Of a stretch of DNA of 64,000 nt, positions 8,223 through 16,816 are shown in pieces. A model generated the notes under the pieces. That model was not told where the DNA came from and did not search any database. It was given only the letters and a program-made list of their open reading frames with translations. The stretch comes from CAYVHU01 sp964451415 (lineage in GTDB: Bacteria; Pseudomonadota; Alphaproteobacteria; Rhodospirillales; Magnetovibrionaceae), in contig CAYVHU010000001.1 of NCBI GenBank assembly GCA_964451415.1, forward strand, positions 236,064-300,063, read 5' to 3'. The translations under genes were made by a program, and so were the position numbers. Position 1 is the stretch's first letter. Each line of letters begins with the position of its first letter.

Positions 8223-8977
8223 AAACGCTGTTGGTTCTTGGCGGCACGCGCGAGGCCGATGTTCTGGTTCGCGCACTGACGAAAACATACCAAGATATGA
8301 ACTTGATCCTTTCGCTTGCGGGTGCAACGCGAAACACGGCCACCGCCACCCTTGCAGACACCCCCTGGCGCGTCAACGTCGGCGGCTTTGGCGGCGTGGA
8401 AGGGCTTGTGGATTTTCTCAACACCAAGCACATCGACGCCATCATCGATGCCACCCATCCGTTTGCCCAGCTCATCACGCAAAACGCCATAGCGGCATGT
8501 GAAAAAACCGCCCTACCCTACCTGCGCCTTGAACGCCCGCAATGGGTGATGCCGCAAGACGCGGACGTGGTGTTCGTACCCGACGCCAAAGAGGCGGCGC
8601 GGTTGGTTGCCCGCACGTCAAAAGCAGCGTTTCTGACCATTGGGCGCAAGGCATTAGGCGCTTTTCGCGGTATGGAAAAGACAAAACTGCTGGTGCGTCT
8701 GATCGAGACACCGCGCGATGAGCCGATATTGTCAAACGCCACCTTCATCATCGCTCGACCGCCCTTTAGCGTAGACGAAGAAGCGGCCCTGATGCGACGG
8801 CACGACATCGACACCTTGGTCACCAAGGCCAGTGGCGGCGATGCCACGCGCGCCAAAATCGACGCCGCCGCACGCATCAAGGCGCGCATCGTACTGCTGC
8901 GCCGTCCCCCCCCGCCGGAAGCCGAACAGGTATTCAGCATAGACAAAGCCCTTGATTGGGTCGCGCGTCAGACTTGA
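8219..8977 (+). CDS. cobK: Cobalt-precorrin-6A reductase
   Basis: 252 residues from a GTG at 8219, which overlaps the cbiD stop in a GTGA junction and has GGGAGC upstream. The frame is open to 8177, but the GTG puts the conserved start VKTLLVLGGTREADVL at residue 1, as in the CobK/CbiJ family. The enzyme reduces the C18-C19 double bond of the macrocycle with NAD(P)H. Visible motifs are the N-terminal GGTREA nucleotide-binding turn, DATHPFAQ and the C-terminal KASGGDATRAKIDAA. It converges tail to tail with cobM, with a 10-base overlap. Confidence 0.93.
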   Translation: MKTLLVLGGTREADVLVRALTKTYQDMNLILSLAGATRNTATATLADTPWRVNVGGFGGVEGLVDFLNTKHIDAIIDATHPFAQLITQNAIAACEKTALPYLRLERPQWVMPQDADVVFVPDAKEAARLVARTSKAAFLTIGRKALGAFRGMEKTKLLVRLIETPRDEPILSNATFIIARPPFSVDEEAALMRRHDIDTLVTKASGGDATRAKIDAAARIKARIVLLRRPPPPEAEQVFSIDKALDWVARQT

Positions 8978-9741
8978 GCGTCGCGCAGAACATGAGTGTG
9001 CGATGAATCGTACAGCTTGCTGTTCGTAAAGTCCTCACAAGCCAGTACGCGCCCGACCAAAATCAAGGCCGTGCGCGTAAAACCCGCCTTTTTGACGCGC
9101 GCGCGAATATCGCCGAGCGTGCCTTTGATCACCGCCTCATCCGGCCAACTGGCACGGTAAACGACGGCGACCGGACAATCTTCACCGTAATACGGAACGA
9201 GAGTCTTGAGAACATGGGCGAGATTGTTAATGGATAGATGAACGGCCAGCGTCGCGCCGGTTTTGGCGAAATTTTCCAGCGTTTCGCCATCAGGCATGGA
9301 ACTTGCGCGCACGGCGGTGCGCGTCAGGACGATGGACTGGCTGATGTCCGGCAAGGTCAATTCGCGCTTAAGCGCGGCGGCGGCGGCGGCGAAGGCCGGC
9401 ACACCCGGCGTGATATCGTAAGCGATACCCAGGACGTCCAAACGCCGCATCTGTTCTGCAATCGCGCCATAGAGGGACGGGTCGCCGGAATGCACGCGCG
9501 CGACATCCTGGCCCTTGGCGGCGGCGGCTTCGATTTCGGTGATAATTTCATCGAGATGCAAGGGCGCGGTATCAATCACGCGCGCCCCTTGGGGCGCTTC
9601 GGCTACGATTTCTTCAGGCACCAAGGAACCCGCAAAGAGCACCACCGGGCAGGATTGAATCAACCGCAGGCCACGCACCGTGATCAAATCCGCCGCGCCG
9701 GGACCGGCACCGATAAAATGAACCTTCATGGGTTCGCTCAT
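8968..9741 (-). CDS. cobM: Cobalt-precorrin-4 (C11)-methyltransferase
   Basis: 257 residues of the class III SAM-dependent uroporphyrin/corrin methyltransferase fold. FIGAGPGAADLITVRG (about 9-24) and ARVHSGDPSLYGAI carry the SAM-site loops, and YDITPGVPAFAAAAAAL is the substrate-side segment. The segment around DGETLENFAKTGATLAVHLS identifies CobM/CbiF. The ATG at 9741 is used; a second in-frame ATG four codons later is equally near the first conserved residue. It starts 5 bases after the unknown secreted protein and is the last gene of the minus-strand cob operon. Confidence 0.95.
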   Translation of the reverse strand: MSEPMKVHFIGAGPGAADLITVRGLRLIQSCPVVLFAGSLVPEEIVAEAPQGARVIDTAPLHLDEIITEIEAAAAKGQDVARVHSGDPSLYGAIAEQMRRLDVLGIAYDITPGVPAFAAAAAALKRELTLPDISQSIVLTRTAVRASSMPDGETLENFAKTGATLAVHLSINNLAHVLKTLVPYYGEDCPVAVVYRASWPDEAVIKGTLGDIRARVKKAGFTRTALILVGRVLACEDFTNSKLYDSSHTHVLRDAQV

Positions 9742-9746
9742 GGGGT

Positions 9747-10226
9747 TTAATCGCCGCTACCGAAAATAAATCCGGCTTCATTTTCCTGCTGCAAATCGGA
9801 ACGCGGGACATCGGGTTCCGCAATATAAAAACGCTGGGCGCCGGACACTGCGCCTGGACCGCCGTCGTTTTTCATATTGCGGGAATCTTCGCGCTCCCTT
9901 TCGCGCTCTTTTTTTTCTTTTTCGTCGTGTCGCTTTTCTTTTCTCAATTGATCTTCATGTTCCCCCCGATCGCGATTCTCCAGGCCACGATTTTGACCCC
10001 TTTCGCGCTCGCCGCTTTTTTCCTTTTCGTTTTCGTGCTCATTGTCTCCGGCCAAAAACAGCAAGGCCTTGTGTGTGGGGGCCATCAACTCACGATTACC
10101 GACGGGGATGTCCCCCCCGTTCCCCCCAGCGGGGATGTTCCCCCTTGCGCTAAAACCCTGCGCCTGCGCCAAGGGGACGCCAAGCCCGAAAACCAGGATA
10201 AACACGGACAGGCTCAACGCTTTCAT
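9747..10226 (-). CDS. Secreted, highly charged protein of unknown function within the cob operon
   Basis: 159 residues, not recognised. Residues 1-22 form a clear Sec signal peptide ending in AQA. A Gly-rich segment follows (about 26-44). Residues about 62-118 are almost entirely Glu, Arg, Lys, Asp and Asn with a few His, likely disordered or an extended helix. The tail contains aromatic FYIAEPDV and FIFGSGD. Its ATG overlaps the stop of the CobI-CbiG-CobJ gene (ATGA) and cobM begins 5 bases after its stop, so it is translated as part of the cobalamin operon. A periplasmic metal- or cobamide-related role is only a guess from the context. Confidence 0.7.
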   Translation of the reverse strand: MKALSLSVFILVFGLGVPLAQAQGFSARGNIPAGGNGGDIPVGNRELMAPTHKALLFLAGDNEHENEKEKSGERERGQNRGLENRDRGEHEDQLRKEKRHDEKEKKEREREREDSRNMKNDGGPGAVSGAQRFYIAEPDVPRSDLQQENEAGFIFGSGD

Positions 10227-12766
10227 GATGTTGCTCCCTTCTTTTCACGAGCATCCATTTTGACGCCATAACCGCGCGGCGTATAGACCCATGTCTTGCC
10301 ACCACGCGAAATCGTGCGCGTGTCTTCACCGCCAACCATCACCAACGTGAGCATGTCCGCATCGTCCGGCGTTACGTCAGCCAAGGTGGTGACACGGATG
10401 TTTTCTTCCTCTCGACCCAATTGGCGCGCCAGAACCACCGGTGTCTCCGGGGTGCGGTGCTGCAACAGAATTTCGCACGCGCGCGCCAATTGGGTGCGGC
10501 GGCGCTGGGACACCGGATTGTAAAAGGCTACCACGAAACCGCCTTGGGCGGCGGCACGCACGCGCCGCTCGATAACCTCCCATGGGGTCAACAGATCGGA
10601 TAGGGAAATCAGACAAAAATCGTGGCCCACCGGCGCGCCGATACGTGCGGCGGCAGCCTGAAAAGCGCTGATGCCCGGTTCCACTTGAATTTCAAGGCGG
10701 TTCCACTCGTCCCTGTCTTCACGCTCCAGCAACTCAAACGCCAGCGTCGCCATGGCGTAAATGCCCACGTCGCCGGAACTGATCAGCGCCACGTCGCGGC
10801 CCTGGGCCGCCAAATCCAAAGCATGGCGCACACGTATTTCTTCTTGTGACAAATCTGAATTATGGAGCCTTTTGTCCTTGATCAGATCCGCCACCAGATC
10901 AAGGTAAAGCCCGTAACCCACCACATCGGTAACGGCGCTCAGGATGCGACCGACCTCAGGCGTGCGCCATCCGGGGGCACCCGGACCGATCCCTAGAATA
11001 TAAAGCCGTCCACGGCCCCGGCCCACATGCACGGGGTCAATGTCGGCGGGACTGAGCGCCACGGCACACGTCGCCCGGCGCGATTTGTGTTTTTCGACCA
11101 GCAACGTTCCCGCCGCGCCCACACTCGCCAGCGCCGCGCCTTCGGCAACGCCGGGACAGCCCACTTCGGCGGCAACGACAGACGAAGGATTTTTCAAACG
11201 GGCCTCTTCGGCGACAAGCTCATCCGCCGTAAAGAAACGTGCCGGTACGCCAAAATGCGCCGCTAGGGCTGACACGGCCACTTCATCTGCTTTAAGATCG
11301 AGACTTGCGATGCATGCTATGGACTCCGGCGCCAGCTTCGCCCCCTTCAGTGTCTTCTCGACCAGCCCCAGCAGTTCATCCGCCGCGCAATCGCGCTCGC
11401 AACCCACGCCCAGCGCCAACGTCGGCGGATGTAAAATCAAACTGTTCGCGGGCTCTGCAACGGCGCGGTGGGTCACCAGAACGTCCGTGCCCTCTGCAAA
11501 GCCCTGAAGCCACTCGGCGTCTCCACTTTCCACGCTCAACCCGACCTCGCCGCCACCAAGCCTTCTGGCCGTGAGCGCCTTGGCCTGTTTGGGATTAGCG
11601 ACGCTCCAGCGTTCCGGCGGTTCATCCAGGGCAAGACCGGGGGCGAAATCCAGGGCGCGATCGCTCGTCGTTGTAATGGCGGCAAAGCCCCCGAGAGCCC
11701 GGGAAATGTCTTCGGCCAAGCGATTTGCCCCGCCGTGTCCCCCCAAGACCGGAACGGCAAAAGTCCCATCGAAGGACACCGCCACCACCGGGGGTTCGCC
11801 ACGTTTGTCTTCAACTAATGAACCCAAAGCACGCACCACAATGCCCGTAGCCATCACCGCAACAATGGGCGTTCCGTCTTGAAACAACGTGCGCAAGGTT
11901 GCGGATGTGTTGTCGAACACACGATCCACATCGCGCATGTCCAGACGTCCGTTCAGACCCCACACGACGGCACCCGGCAGCGCCTGGCGAAGTGCTTGGG
12001 CGGTCGCCAACCCCACGGCATTCAGGCACAGAACCACCGCATCCTTCGGTACAGGGGGAAAGCAACCTTCGTCTAAACGGCGCACCGGCACGAGGACTTG
12101 GGAAAAATACGCCGCCTCGCCTTCGAAGTCCGCGAAGGGGACGACCTTTTGTTCGGACCACGTAGCCTTTTCCACCAGCACCGCGTCGTTTAAACGTCCC
12201 AGACGACGCAAAACGGTTTTAACCTTATCCACATGACGGCCCAGTTTCAAAATTGAAACCGCGCTCGAAGCTCCCCCCAAACGCGCCATCAAAACACCTT
12301 CGGGCAAGGTTGCGGGAACGACCTGAAAAACGTCGTCACCACGCGTAAGGGCCATACCGGCCGCCGCCGCCGCCGCACTGGGTGACGTCACGCCGGGCAG
12401 GATTTCGATTTCATAATCACCCTGCAAACGTTCCATGACGTATTGGAACGAACCATAGAACAAGGCATCGCCTTCGCAGACAAAGATCACGTCGCGACCC
12501 TGGTCCAGATGCGCCCGCACGCCGGCGCTGGCCGCATCGTACGCGCCACGGCGCGTGGCCTCATGCGCACCCATGGGAACGGGGATTGCGATCTCTTCGA
12601 CATCATCGCGCACCCATTTGCGCACCACGGAAATGGCGAGGCCGGGTCTATCGTGCGCATGAATATGCACAATGACCGCAGCCTTTTTCACAGCTTCAAC
12701 GGCTGCGAGCGTAAGGTGTTCGGCTCCCCCCGGCCCAATTCCGACACCGATCAGTTTGCCGCTCAT
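10223..12766 (-). CDS. Trifunctional CobI-CbiG-CobJ fusion
   Basis: 847 residues with three enzymes in one chain. Residues 1-235 are a precorrin-2/cobalt-factor-II C20-methyltransferase (GIGPGGAEHLT at 9-19; CEGDALFYGSFQYV at 97-110). Residues about 242-580 are CbiG, the cobalt-precorrin-5A hydrolase that opens the lactone (VMATGIVVRALG at 304-315, VLGGHGGANRLAEDI, then the C-terminal-type LGVGCERDCAADEL at 452-465). Residues about 586-847 are a C17-methyltransferase, CobJ/CbiH (GIGPGAPGWRTPE at 592-604; SGDVGIYAMA). These catalyse C20 methylation, ring contraction with C17 methylation, and deacylation. CbiG-CobJ fusions are common; the added CobI is less so. ATGA overlap with the next gene. 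Confidence 0.93.
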   Translation of the reverse strand: MSGKLIGVGIGPGGAEHLTLAAVEAVKKAAVIVHIHAHDRPGLAISVVRKWVRDDVEEIAIPVPMGAHEATRRGAYDAASAGVRAHLDQGRDVIFVCEGDALFYGSFQYVMERLQGDYEIEILPGVTSPSAAAAAAGMALTRGDDVFQVVPATLPEGVLMARLGGASSAVSILKLGRHVDKVKTVLRRLGRLNDAVLVEKATWSEQKVVPFADFEGEAAYFSQVLVPVRRLDEGCFPPVPKDAVVLCLNAVGLATAQALRQALPGAVVWGLNGRLDMRDVDRVFDNTSATLRTLFQDGTPIVAVMATGIVVRALGSLVEDKRGEPPVVAVSFDGTFAVPVLGGHGGANRLAEDISRALGGFAAITTTSDRALDFAPGLALDEPPERWSVANPKQAKALTARRLGGGEVGLSVESGDAEWLQGFAEGTDVLVTHRAVAEPANSLILHPPTLALGVGCERDCAADELLGLVEKTLKGAKLAPESIACIASLDLKADEVAVSALAAHFGVPARFFTADELVAEEARLKNPSSVVAAEVGCPGVAEGAALASVGAAGTLLVEKHKSRRATCAVALSPADIDPVHVGRGRGRLYILGIGPGAPGWRTPEVGRILSAVTDVVGYGLYLDLVADLIKDKRLHNSDLSQEEIRVRHALDLAAQGRDVALISSGDVGIYAMATLAFELLEREDRDEWNRLEIQVEPGISAFQAAAARIGAPVGHDFCLISLSDLLTPWEVIERRVRAAAQGGFVVAFYNPVSQRRRTQLARACEILLQHRTPETPVVLARQLGREEENIRVTTLADVTPDDADMLTLVMVGGEDTRTISRGGKTWVYTPRGYGVKMDAREKKGATS

Positions 12767-12777
12767 CCGCTATTTTC

Positions 12778-13998
12778 CTAAGACTTATGGGCAATATACT
12801 GGGTGATGGGGCGCTTTTGTTCAAATAAGTTTTTTTCAATATTCTTATTTTCTATACCGATAATTATAAGATCACCGCCGTGATCTTGTTGCATGAGTTC
12901 CAGGGCCGCGGCACTTTGCTTCGTGACCGCATTGGCCACCAGCCGCCCGCCGGGCTTCAAGCACCCCCACGCCGCTTCCAACAATCCCGGTATCGCCACG
13001 CCACCGCCGACAAAAATCGCATCGGGTCGATCGCTCAGGAACGCCGATGATTTCAAGGCGTCCATGACCTCAAGCACCTCGACCTTCAGACGCACCACAC
13101 CCAGACGCGCCGCGTTACGTTCTATCCTTGCGCCGCGCACCGCATCGCGCTCCACGGCTACGGCCATACAAGACGAATGGGTGCGCATCCATTCAATGGC
13201 GACGGACCCCGCGCCGGCGCCCAAGTCCCACAGGGTTTCCCCCGGCAGCGGCGCCAGGGACGATAAGGTCACGGCGCGCACCGCACGCTTGGTCAGTTGA
13301 CCGTCGTGTTCATAGACATCGTCGGGCAGTCCCGCCAGACGCGAAAGAGGCCGCGCACGTGCCCCCGCGATGACCTCGACCGCCACCATGTTCAACGCTG
13401 CGCAGTGCGCCTGCGTCCAGGTTTCGGCCTCCCCCTCCACACGGTGTTCACGCGCCCCGCCCAGGTGCTCCAACACGACAAGCCGGCTGGGTCCATAGCC
13501 CTGTTCCACGAGCAATTTTGCAATGTGTGCCGGACTTTCACCACCGCGAGTCAACACCACAAGGCGCGCGCCAGGATGAAGATATAAATTCAAGTTTTCC
13601 AAAGAGCGGCCCGACGAACGGCCATGCACGGTGACAACCTGCACATCCGCTTGCGCCCAGCCCATGGCCGCGCAGGTCAGACTCACCGCGCTGGGATGAG
13701 GCAAGACACGCACCCGTTCATGTCCAAAACGCGCGATGAGACTTTTGCCCACACCAAAATAGAGCGGATCCCCGCTGGCCAGCACTACCACCTTCCGACC
13801 TTCCCGGAGGTGCCGGTCGATGGCGTCAAACCCGGCGTCAAAGCCTGCTGACCAATCCACGCAAGGCCCGGCAAAATCGGCAATCAAATCCAGGTGACGC
13901 GCCGCACCCACCAAAACATCGGCTTCCTCGACCAAACTTCGTGTGGCCGGTGGCAATCCCGCCAAAGCATCTTCGCCAATCCCAATAAGTGCAATCAT
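12778..13998 (-). CDS. cobL: Precorrin-6B/7 methyltransferase, CbiE-CbiT fusion
   Basis: 406 residues. The ATG at 13998 overlaps the cobH stop (ATGA) and starts directly with the conserved MIALIGIGEDALAGL; an upstream extension to 14019 is not needed. The N-terminal half is the CbiE-type class III methyltransferase (SGDPLYFGVG at about 75-84). The C-terminal half is the CbiT-type Rossmann methyltransferase with the SAM loop ETLWDLGAGAGSVAIEWM (254-271). Together they methylate C5 and C15 and decarboxylate the C12 acetate. The next gene starts 11 bases downstream. Confidence 0.95.
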   Translation of the reverse strand: MIALIGIGEDALAGLPPATRSLVEEADVLVGAARHLDLIADFAGPCVDWSAGFDAGFDAIDRHLREGRKVVVLASGDPLYFGVGKSLIARFGHERVRVLPHPSAVSLTCAAMGWAQADVQVVTVHGRSSGRSLENLNLYLHPGARLVVLTRGGESPAHIAKLLVEQGYGPSRLVVLEHLGGAREHRVEGEAETWTQAHCAALNMVAVEVIAGARARPLSRLAGLPDDVYEHDGQLTKRAVRAVTLSSLAPLPGETLWDLGAGAGSVAIEWMRTHSSCMAVAVERDAVRGARIERNAARLGVVRLKVEVLEVMDALKSSAFLSDRPDAIFVGGGVAIPGLLEAAWGCLKPGGRLVANAVTKQSAAALELMQQDHGGDLIIIGIENKNIEKNLFEQKRPITQYIAHKS

Positions 13999-14657
13999 GG
14001 ATTTCCCCCTACTGTACACTCGCGCGCCAAAGCATTCAGCGCCGCCGCCGCCGCCGGGGAGCCACCACGGCGCCCCACCAGTGTGATAAACGCAATTCCG
14101 GCAGCGTGCTCGATCAAAGCGGCCTTGGATTCCGCCGCCCCGACGAATCCCACCGGAAAGCCTAAAATCGCCGCGGGCCGGGGCCCGCCGGCAAGAATGA
14201 TTTCCAACAGACGAAACAAGGCCGTAGGCGCATTGCCGATAACCACCACTGCGCCATCCAGGCGCGCCCCCCAGCGTTCAACCCCGACGGCGCAGCGTGT
14301 TTCCGCGCGCAGGCGCGCTTCCGCCGCCACGCCGTCATTTTCAAGACAGCATATAATTTCGTTGTCAGCAGGTAAAAAACGCCGCGTGATACCACGCGCA
14401 ACCATTTCCACATCCACCAAGACCGGCGCGCCCGCCAACAACGCGTGGTGCGCCGTTTGCGCCGCCCCCTCACTGAAACGCAAATGATCCACGGCTTCGA
14501 TCGAGGCGGTGGCGTGAATCACACGCTGCGCCACCGCGCGCATGAGCGCCGGCAAATGGTTCAGGTTGGCCTCAGCGCGAATACGCTCAAACGAAAGGCG
14601 CGTGATGGCATCGGGTCGATGCTCGTAATCGAGAAGCGGGCCGGAGGATAAAGACAT
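13995..14657 (-). CDS. cobH: Precorrin-8X methylmutase
   Basis: 220 residues, full length for CobH/CbiC, which moves the C11 methyl group to C12 to give (hydrogeno)cobyrinate. The catalytic histidine is in RVIHAT (His48). The conserved ALLAGAPVLVDVEMVARGI and AILGFPVGFVGAAESKAAL segments are intact. It lies 3 bases after cbiX and overlaps cobL by 4 bases, so it belongs to the cbiX-led operon. Confidence 0.95.
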   Translation of the reverse strand: MSLSSGPLLDYEHRPDAITRLSFERIRAEANLNHLPALMRAVAQRVIHATASIEAVDHLRFSEGAAQTAHHALLAGAPVLVDVEMVARGITRRFLPADNEIICCLENDGVAAEARLRAETRCAVGVERWGARLDGAVVVIGNAPTALFRLLEIILAGGPRPAAILGFPVGFVGAAESKAALIEHAAGIAFITLVGRRGGSPAAAAALNALARECTVGGNP

Positions 14658-14660
14658 CTC

Positions 14661-15629
14661 TCAACCTTCCGGGGTCTCGATATGATGGTGATGATGATGG
14701 TGGTCGGAGGCCCGATAGACACCGCGATCTTCGGGATTTTCTTCCACACCAGCCCCTTGGACATGATGGTGGTGTCCGACCTGCGCCGCACCGTGATCGT
14801 GTTCGTGACCAATGATCCGTTCACGGTATTTGCAAAGCTGGCAATTCATATTGCCAGTCCCCGCCAGCGCCTCTTCCAAACGCGAGACAAAGGTGTCGAT
14901 GACCTTCGGATGATCGTTGAGGTACGAGGCCTTGACGAATTCAATGTCCGGCGCTTTTTTCGCCGCCTCGTCCGCCCACTTGTAAATGCGTGATACCAAA
15001 ATGCCGGAAAACAAAAAGTACGGGAACACGACAATACGCTTGAAGCCCATTTTCGTCACCCGCGCCAGCGCCTCGTCCACCAGCGGATAGGCGACACCCG
15101 AATACGCGGTTTCCGCCCACCCGACACCAAGGCCTTCCCAAAGCATGCGCGTGACCTTGTTGACGTTGGCGTTGGCGTCGGAATCGTTGGTGCCGCGGCC
15201 CACCACCAACAGCAGCGTGTCATCACGTCCAATGCCATCACCTGCACTTGCAAGGGCTTCCTCAACGCGCTGTTTGGCCGCATCAAGAAGCCGCGCGTCG
15301 ATGCCGAGATCGGCAGCGTAGAGCATATCTAGGTCCGGATTTTCGGCAGCGTAGGTGTTCACGACTGAAGGCAAATCATTTTTCACATGCCCCGCCGCAA
15401 ACAACATACCGGGCAAACACACGATCTTTTTCGCACCGTTATCACGCAGCTTGTCCAGGCCTTCGGTGATGACCGGGGTGGCGAATTCCAGAAATCCACT
15501 TTCGACGCTGTGGTCCGAAAGACGTTCGGAAATGCGTACCGCAAGCTGGTTGAATTCGCTAACCGCGCCCGCATCGCGCGAACCGTGACCGCAAATCATA
15601 ATGGCTGGTAATGGGATGGTCTCAGACAT
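14661..15629 (-). CDS. cbiX: Sirohydrochlorin cobaltochelatase with His-rich tail
   Basis: 322 residues, a long (two-domain) CbiX that inserts cobalt into sirohydrochlorin, the first committed step of the cobalt-early route. The GHGSRDAG motif at 14-21 holds a catalytic His; the second domain has VVGRGTNDSDANANVNKVTR and FPYFLFSGILV. A cysteine pair occurs in MNCQLCKYRER (about 259-269). The last 50 residues are His-rich, with clusters HEHDH, HHHH and a run of seven His. Such tails in CbiX proteins are thought to bind or buffer cobalt. First gene of the minus-strand cob operon. Confidence 0.95.
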   Translation of the reverse strand: MSETIPLPAIMICGHGSRDAGAVSEFNQLAVRISERLSDHSVESGFLEFATPVITEGLDKLRDNGAKKIVCLPGMLFAAGHVKNDLPSVVNTYAAENPDLDMLYAADLGIDARLLDAAKQRVEEALASAGDGIGRDDTLLLVVGRGTNDSDANANVNKVTRMLWEGLGVGWAETAYSGVAYPLVDEALARVTKMGFKRIVVFPYFLFSGILVSRIYKWADEAAKKAPDIEFVKASYLNDHPKVIDTFVSRLEEALAGTGNMNCQLCKYRERIIGHEHDHGAAQVGHHHHVQGAGVEENPEDRGVYRASDHHHHHHHIETPEG

Positions 15630-15642
15630 GTAAGCTCCCTTT

Positions 15643-15742
15643 GACGCTGGTCTCGTGCCTGTGGCGTTTTAAGGAACGCAGCGGGTGGTCATGGCCTCCG
15701 TCCGCAGGGTCCGTTCCATCGAACCTCCGTCTATACGCCGTC
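15643..15742 (-). promoter_or_regulatory. Possible degenerate cobalamin riboswitch upstream of cbiX
   Basis: On the cbiX strand, just before its start, AGGCACGAGACCAGCG resembles the B12 box (AGYCAGGAGACCNGCC) at about 12 of 16 positions. Before it come GGTTCGATGGAA and CCACCCGCTGCG, which loosely resemble the upstream core, and flanking GACG/CGTC could close the outer stem. The element would be unusually short (about 100 bases) and the core matches are weak. A covariance-model search would decide. Confidence 0.3.
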
Positions 15743-15802
15743 ATCGGTGAGGACACAAATTTAATTCTTCCTTTAGACCCCTCACACTTTAAACTGCGGG
15801 CC

Positions 15803-16816
15803 ATGTTCACCGTGGGCGCAATCAGCGCAAAAAATACCTTCGATCCCTTGCTTCTACTGCTGTTCGCGCTGGTGCTCGACGCGGCGCTGGGCGCCATGGG
15901 ACCGGTGTTCAAAGTCCTGCCTCATCCGGTCGCCGTTCTCGGACATCTGATTGGATGGTTCGACAGAAAACTCAATCGTTCCTACCGCTCCAACATGGAC
16001 CGCGCGATGCGCGGCGCGCTCAGCGTCATGATCGTCGCGGGACTGGCGGGCGCGTTCGGACTGGGGGTGCAGTGGCTCACCTTACACAACGATTTCGGCT
16101 GGATGCTTGAGTTGTTCATCCTAATCTCCTTACTGGCGCAACGCGAACTGTACAGCGCCGTCGCGCGTGTCGCTTCGAGCTTGAAAACCTCCGGCCTGCC
16201 GGGTGGACAAAAGGCCGTGGCGCACATCGTCGGACGGGACCCTGCCTATCTGGACGAACATGGCGTGGTGCGCGCGACCATCGAAAGTCTGGCCGAGAAT
16301 TTTTCCGATGCCGTGATCGCTCCGGCCTTCTGGTACGTGCTGTTCGGCCTGCCCGGAATGATGGTTTACAAGGCGGTCAACACCTTGGACAGCATGATCG
16401 GGTACCGGGATGAAAAATATGCGGCCTTCGGTTTTACGGCAGCGCGGCTCGACGATGTTTTAAACCTTGTCCCGGCGCGTCTCGCCGGACTGATTATCGC
16501 CTGCGCCGCCATCATCGCGCCACACGCCAACCCCGCGCGCGCCTTCGCCACCATGTGGAAAGACGCCGCCAAGCACAAATCCCCCAACGCCGGATGGCCT
16601 GAAGCGGCGATGGCGGGAGCCTTGGGGTTGGCGCTGGCGGGACCGCGCCGCTACGCCCGCCACGCCCAGGACGACCCGTGGATCGGAAGCGGCACCGCAC
16701 GTGCTCAGCCGCTGCATATCGCACGTGCCTTGTACGTCTTCATGGTCGCGTGCACGATCAACGCCCTGCTCGTCGCCGTCATCGCCGTTTTTCAATTTCA
16801 GGCCATGCTTTACTGA
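15803..16816 (+). CDS. cbiB: Adenosylcobinamide-phosphate synthase
   Basis: 337 residues from the ATG at 15803. The frame extends to 15611, but that stretch is not family-like and runs across the cbiX control region. CbiB/CobD is an inner-membrane protein that attaches the aminopropanol arm to the corrin ring. Several hydrophobic segments are visible (about 12-35, 70-95, 105-120, 230-250, 315-335). The conserved IVGRDPAYLDEHGVVRATIESLAENFSDAV and MIGYRDEKYAAFG segments are present. It is divergent from cbiX, and its end overlaps the convergent deacetylase gene by 7 bases. Confidence 0.95.
   Translation: MFTVGAISAKNTFDPLLLLLFALVLDAALGAMGPVFKVLPHPVAVLGHLIGWFDRKLNRSYRSNMDRAMRGALSVMIVAGLAGAFGLGVQWLTLHNDFGWMLELFILISLLAQRELYSAVARVASSLKTSGLPGGQKAVAHIVGRDPAYLDEHGVVRATIESLAENFSDAVIAPAFWYVLFGLPGMMVYKAVNTLDSMIGYRDEKYAAFGFTAARLDDVLNLVPARLAGLIIACAAIIAPHANPARAFATMWKDAAKHKSPNAGWPEAAMAGALGLALAGPRRYARHAQDDPWIGSGTARAQPLHIARALYVFMVACTINALLVAVIAVFQFQAMLY

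Noticed and set aside
9927..10271. 114-codon plus-strand frame with hydrophobic start
   Set aside because: It mirrors the Glu/Lys codons of the secreted protein as Phe/Leu codons. The minus-strand frame has the ATGA coupling and signal peptide.
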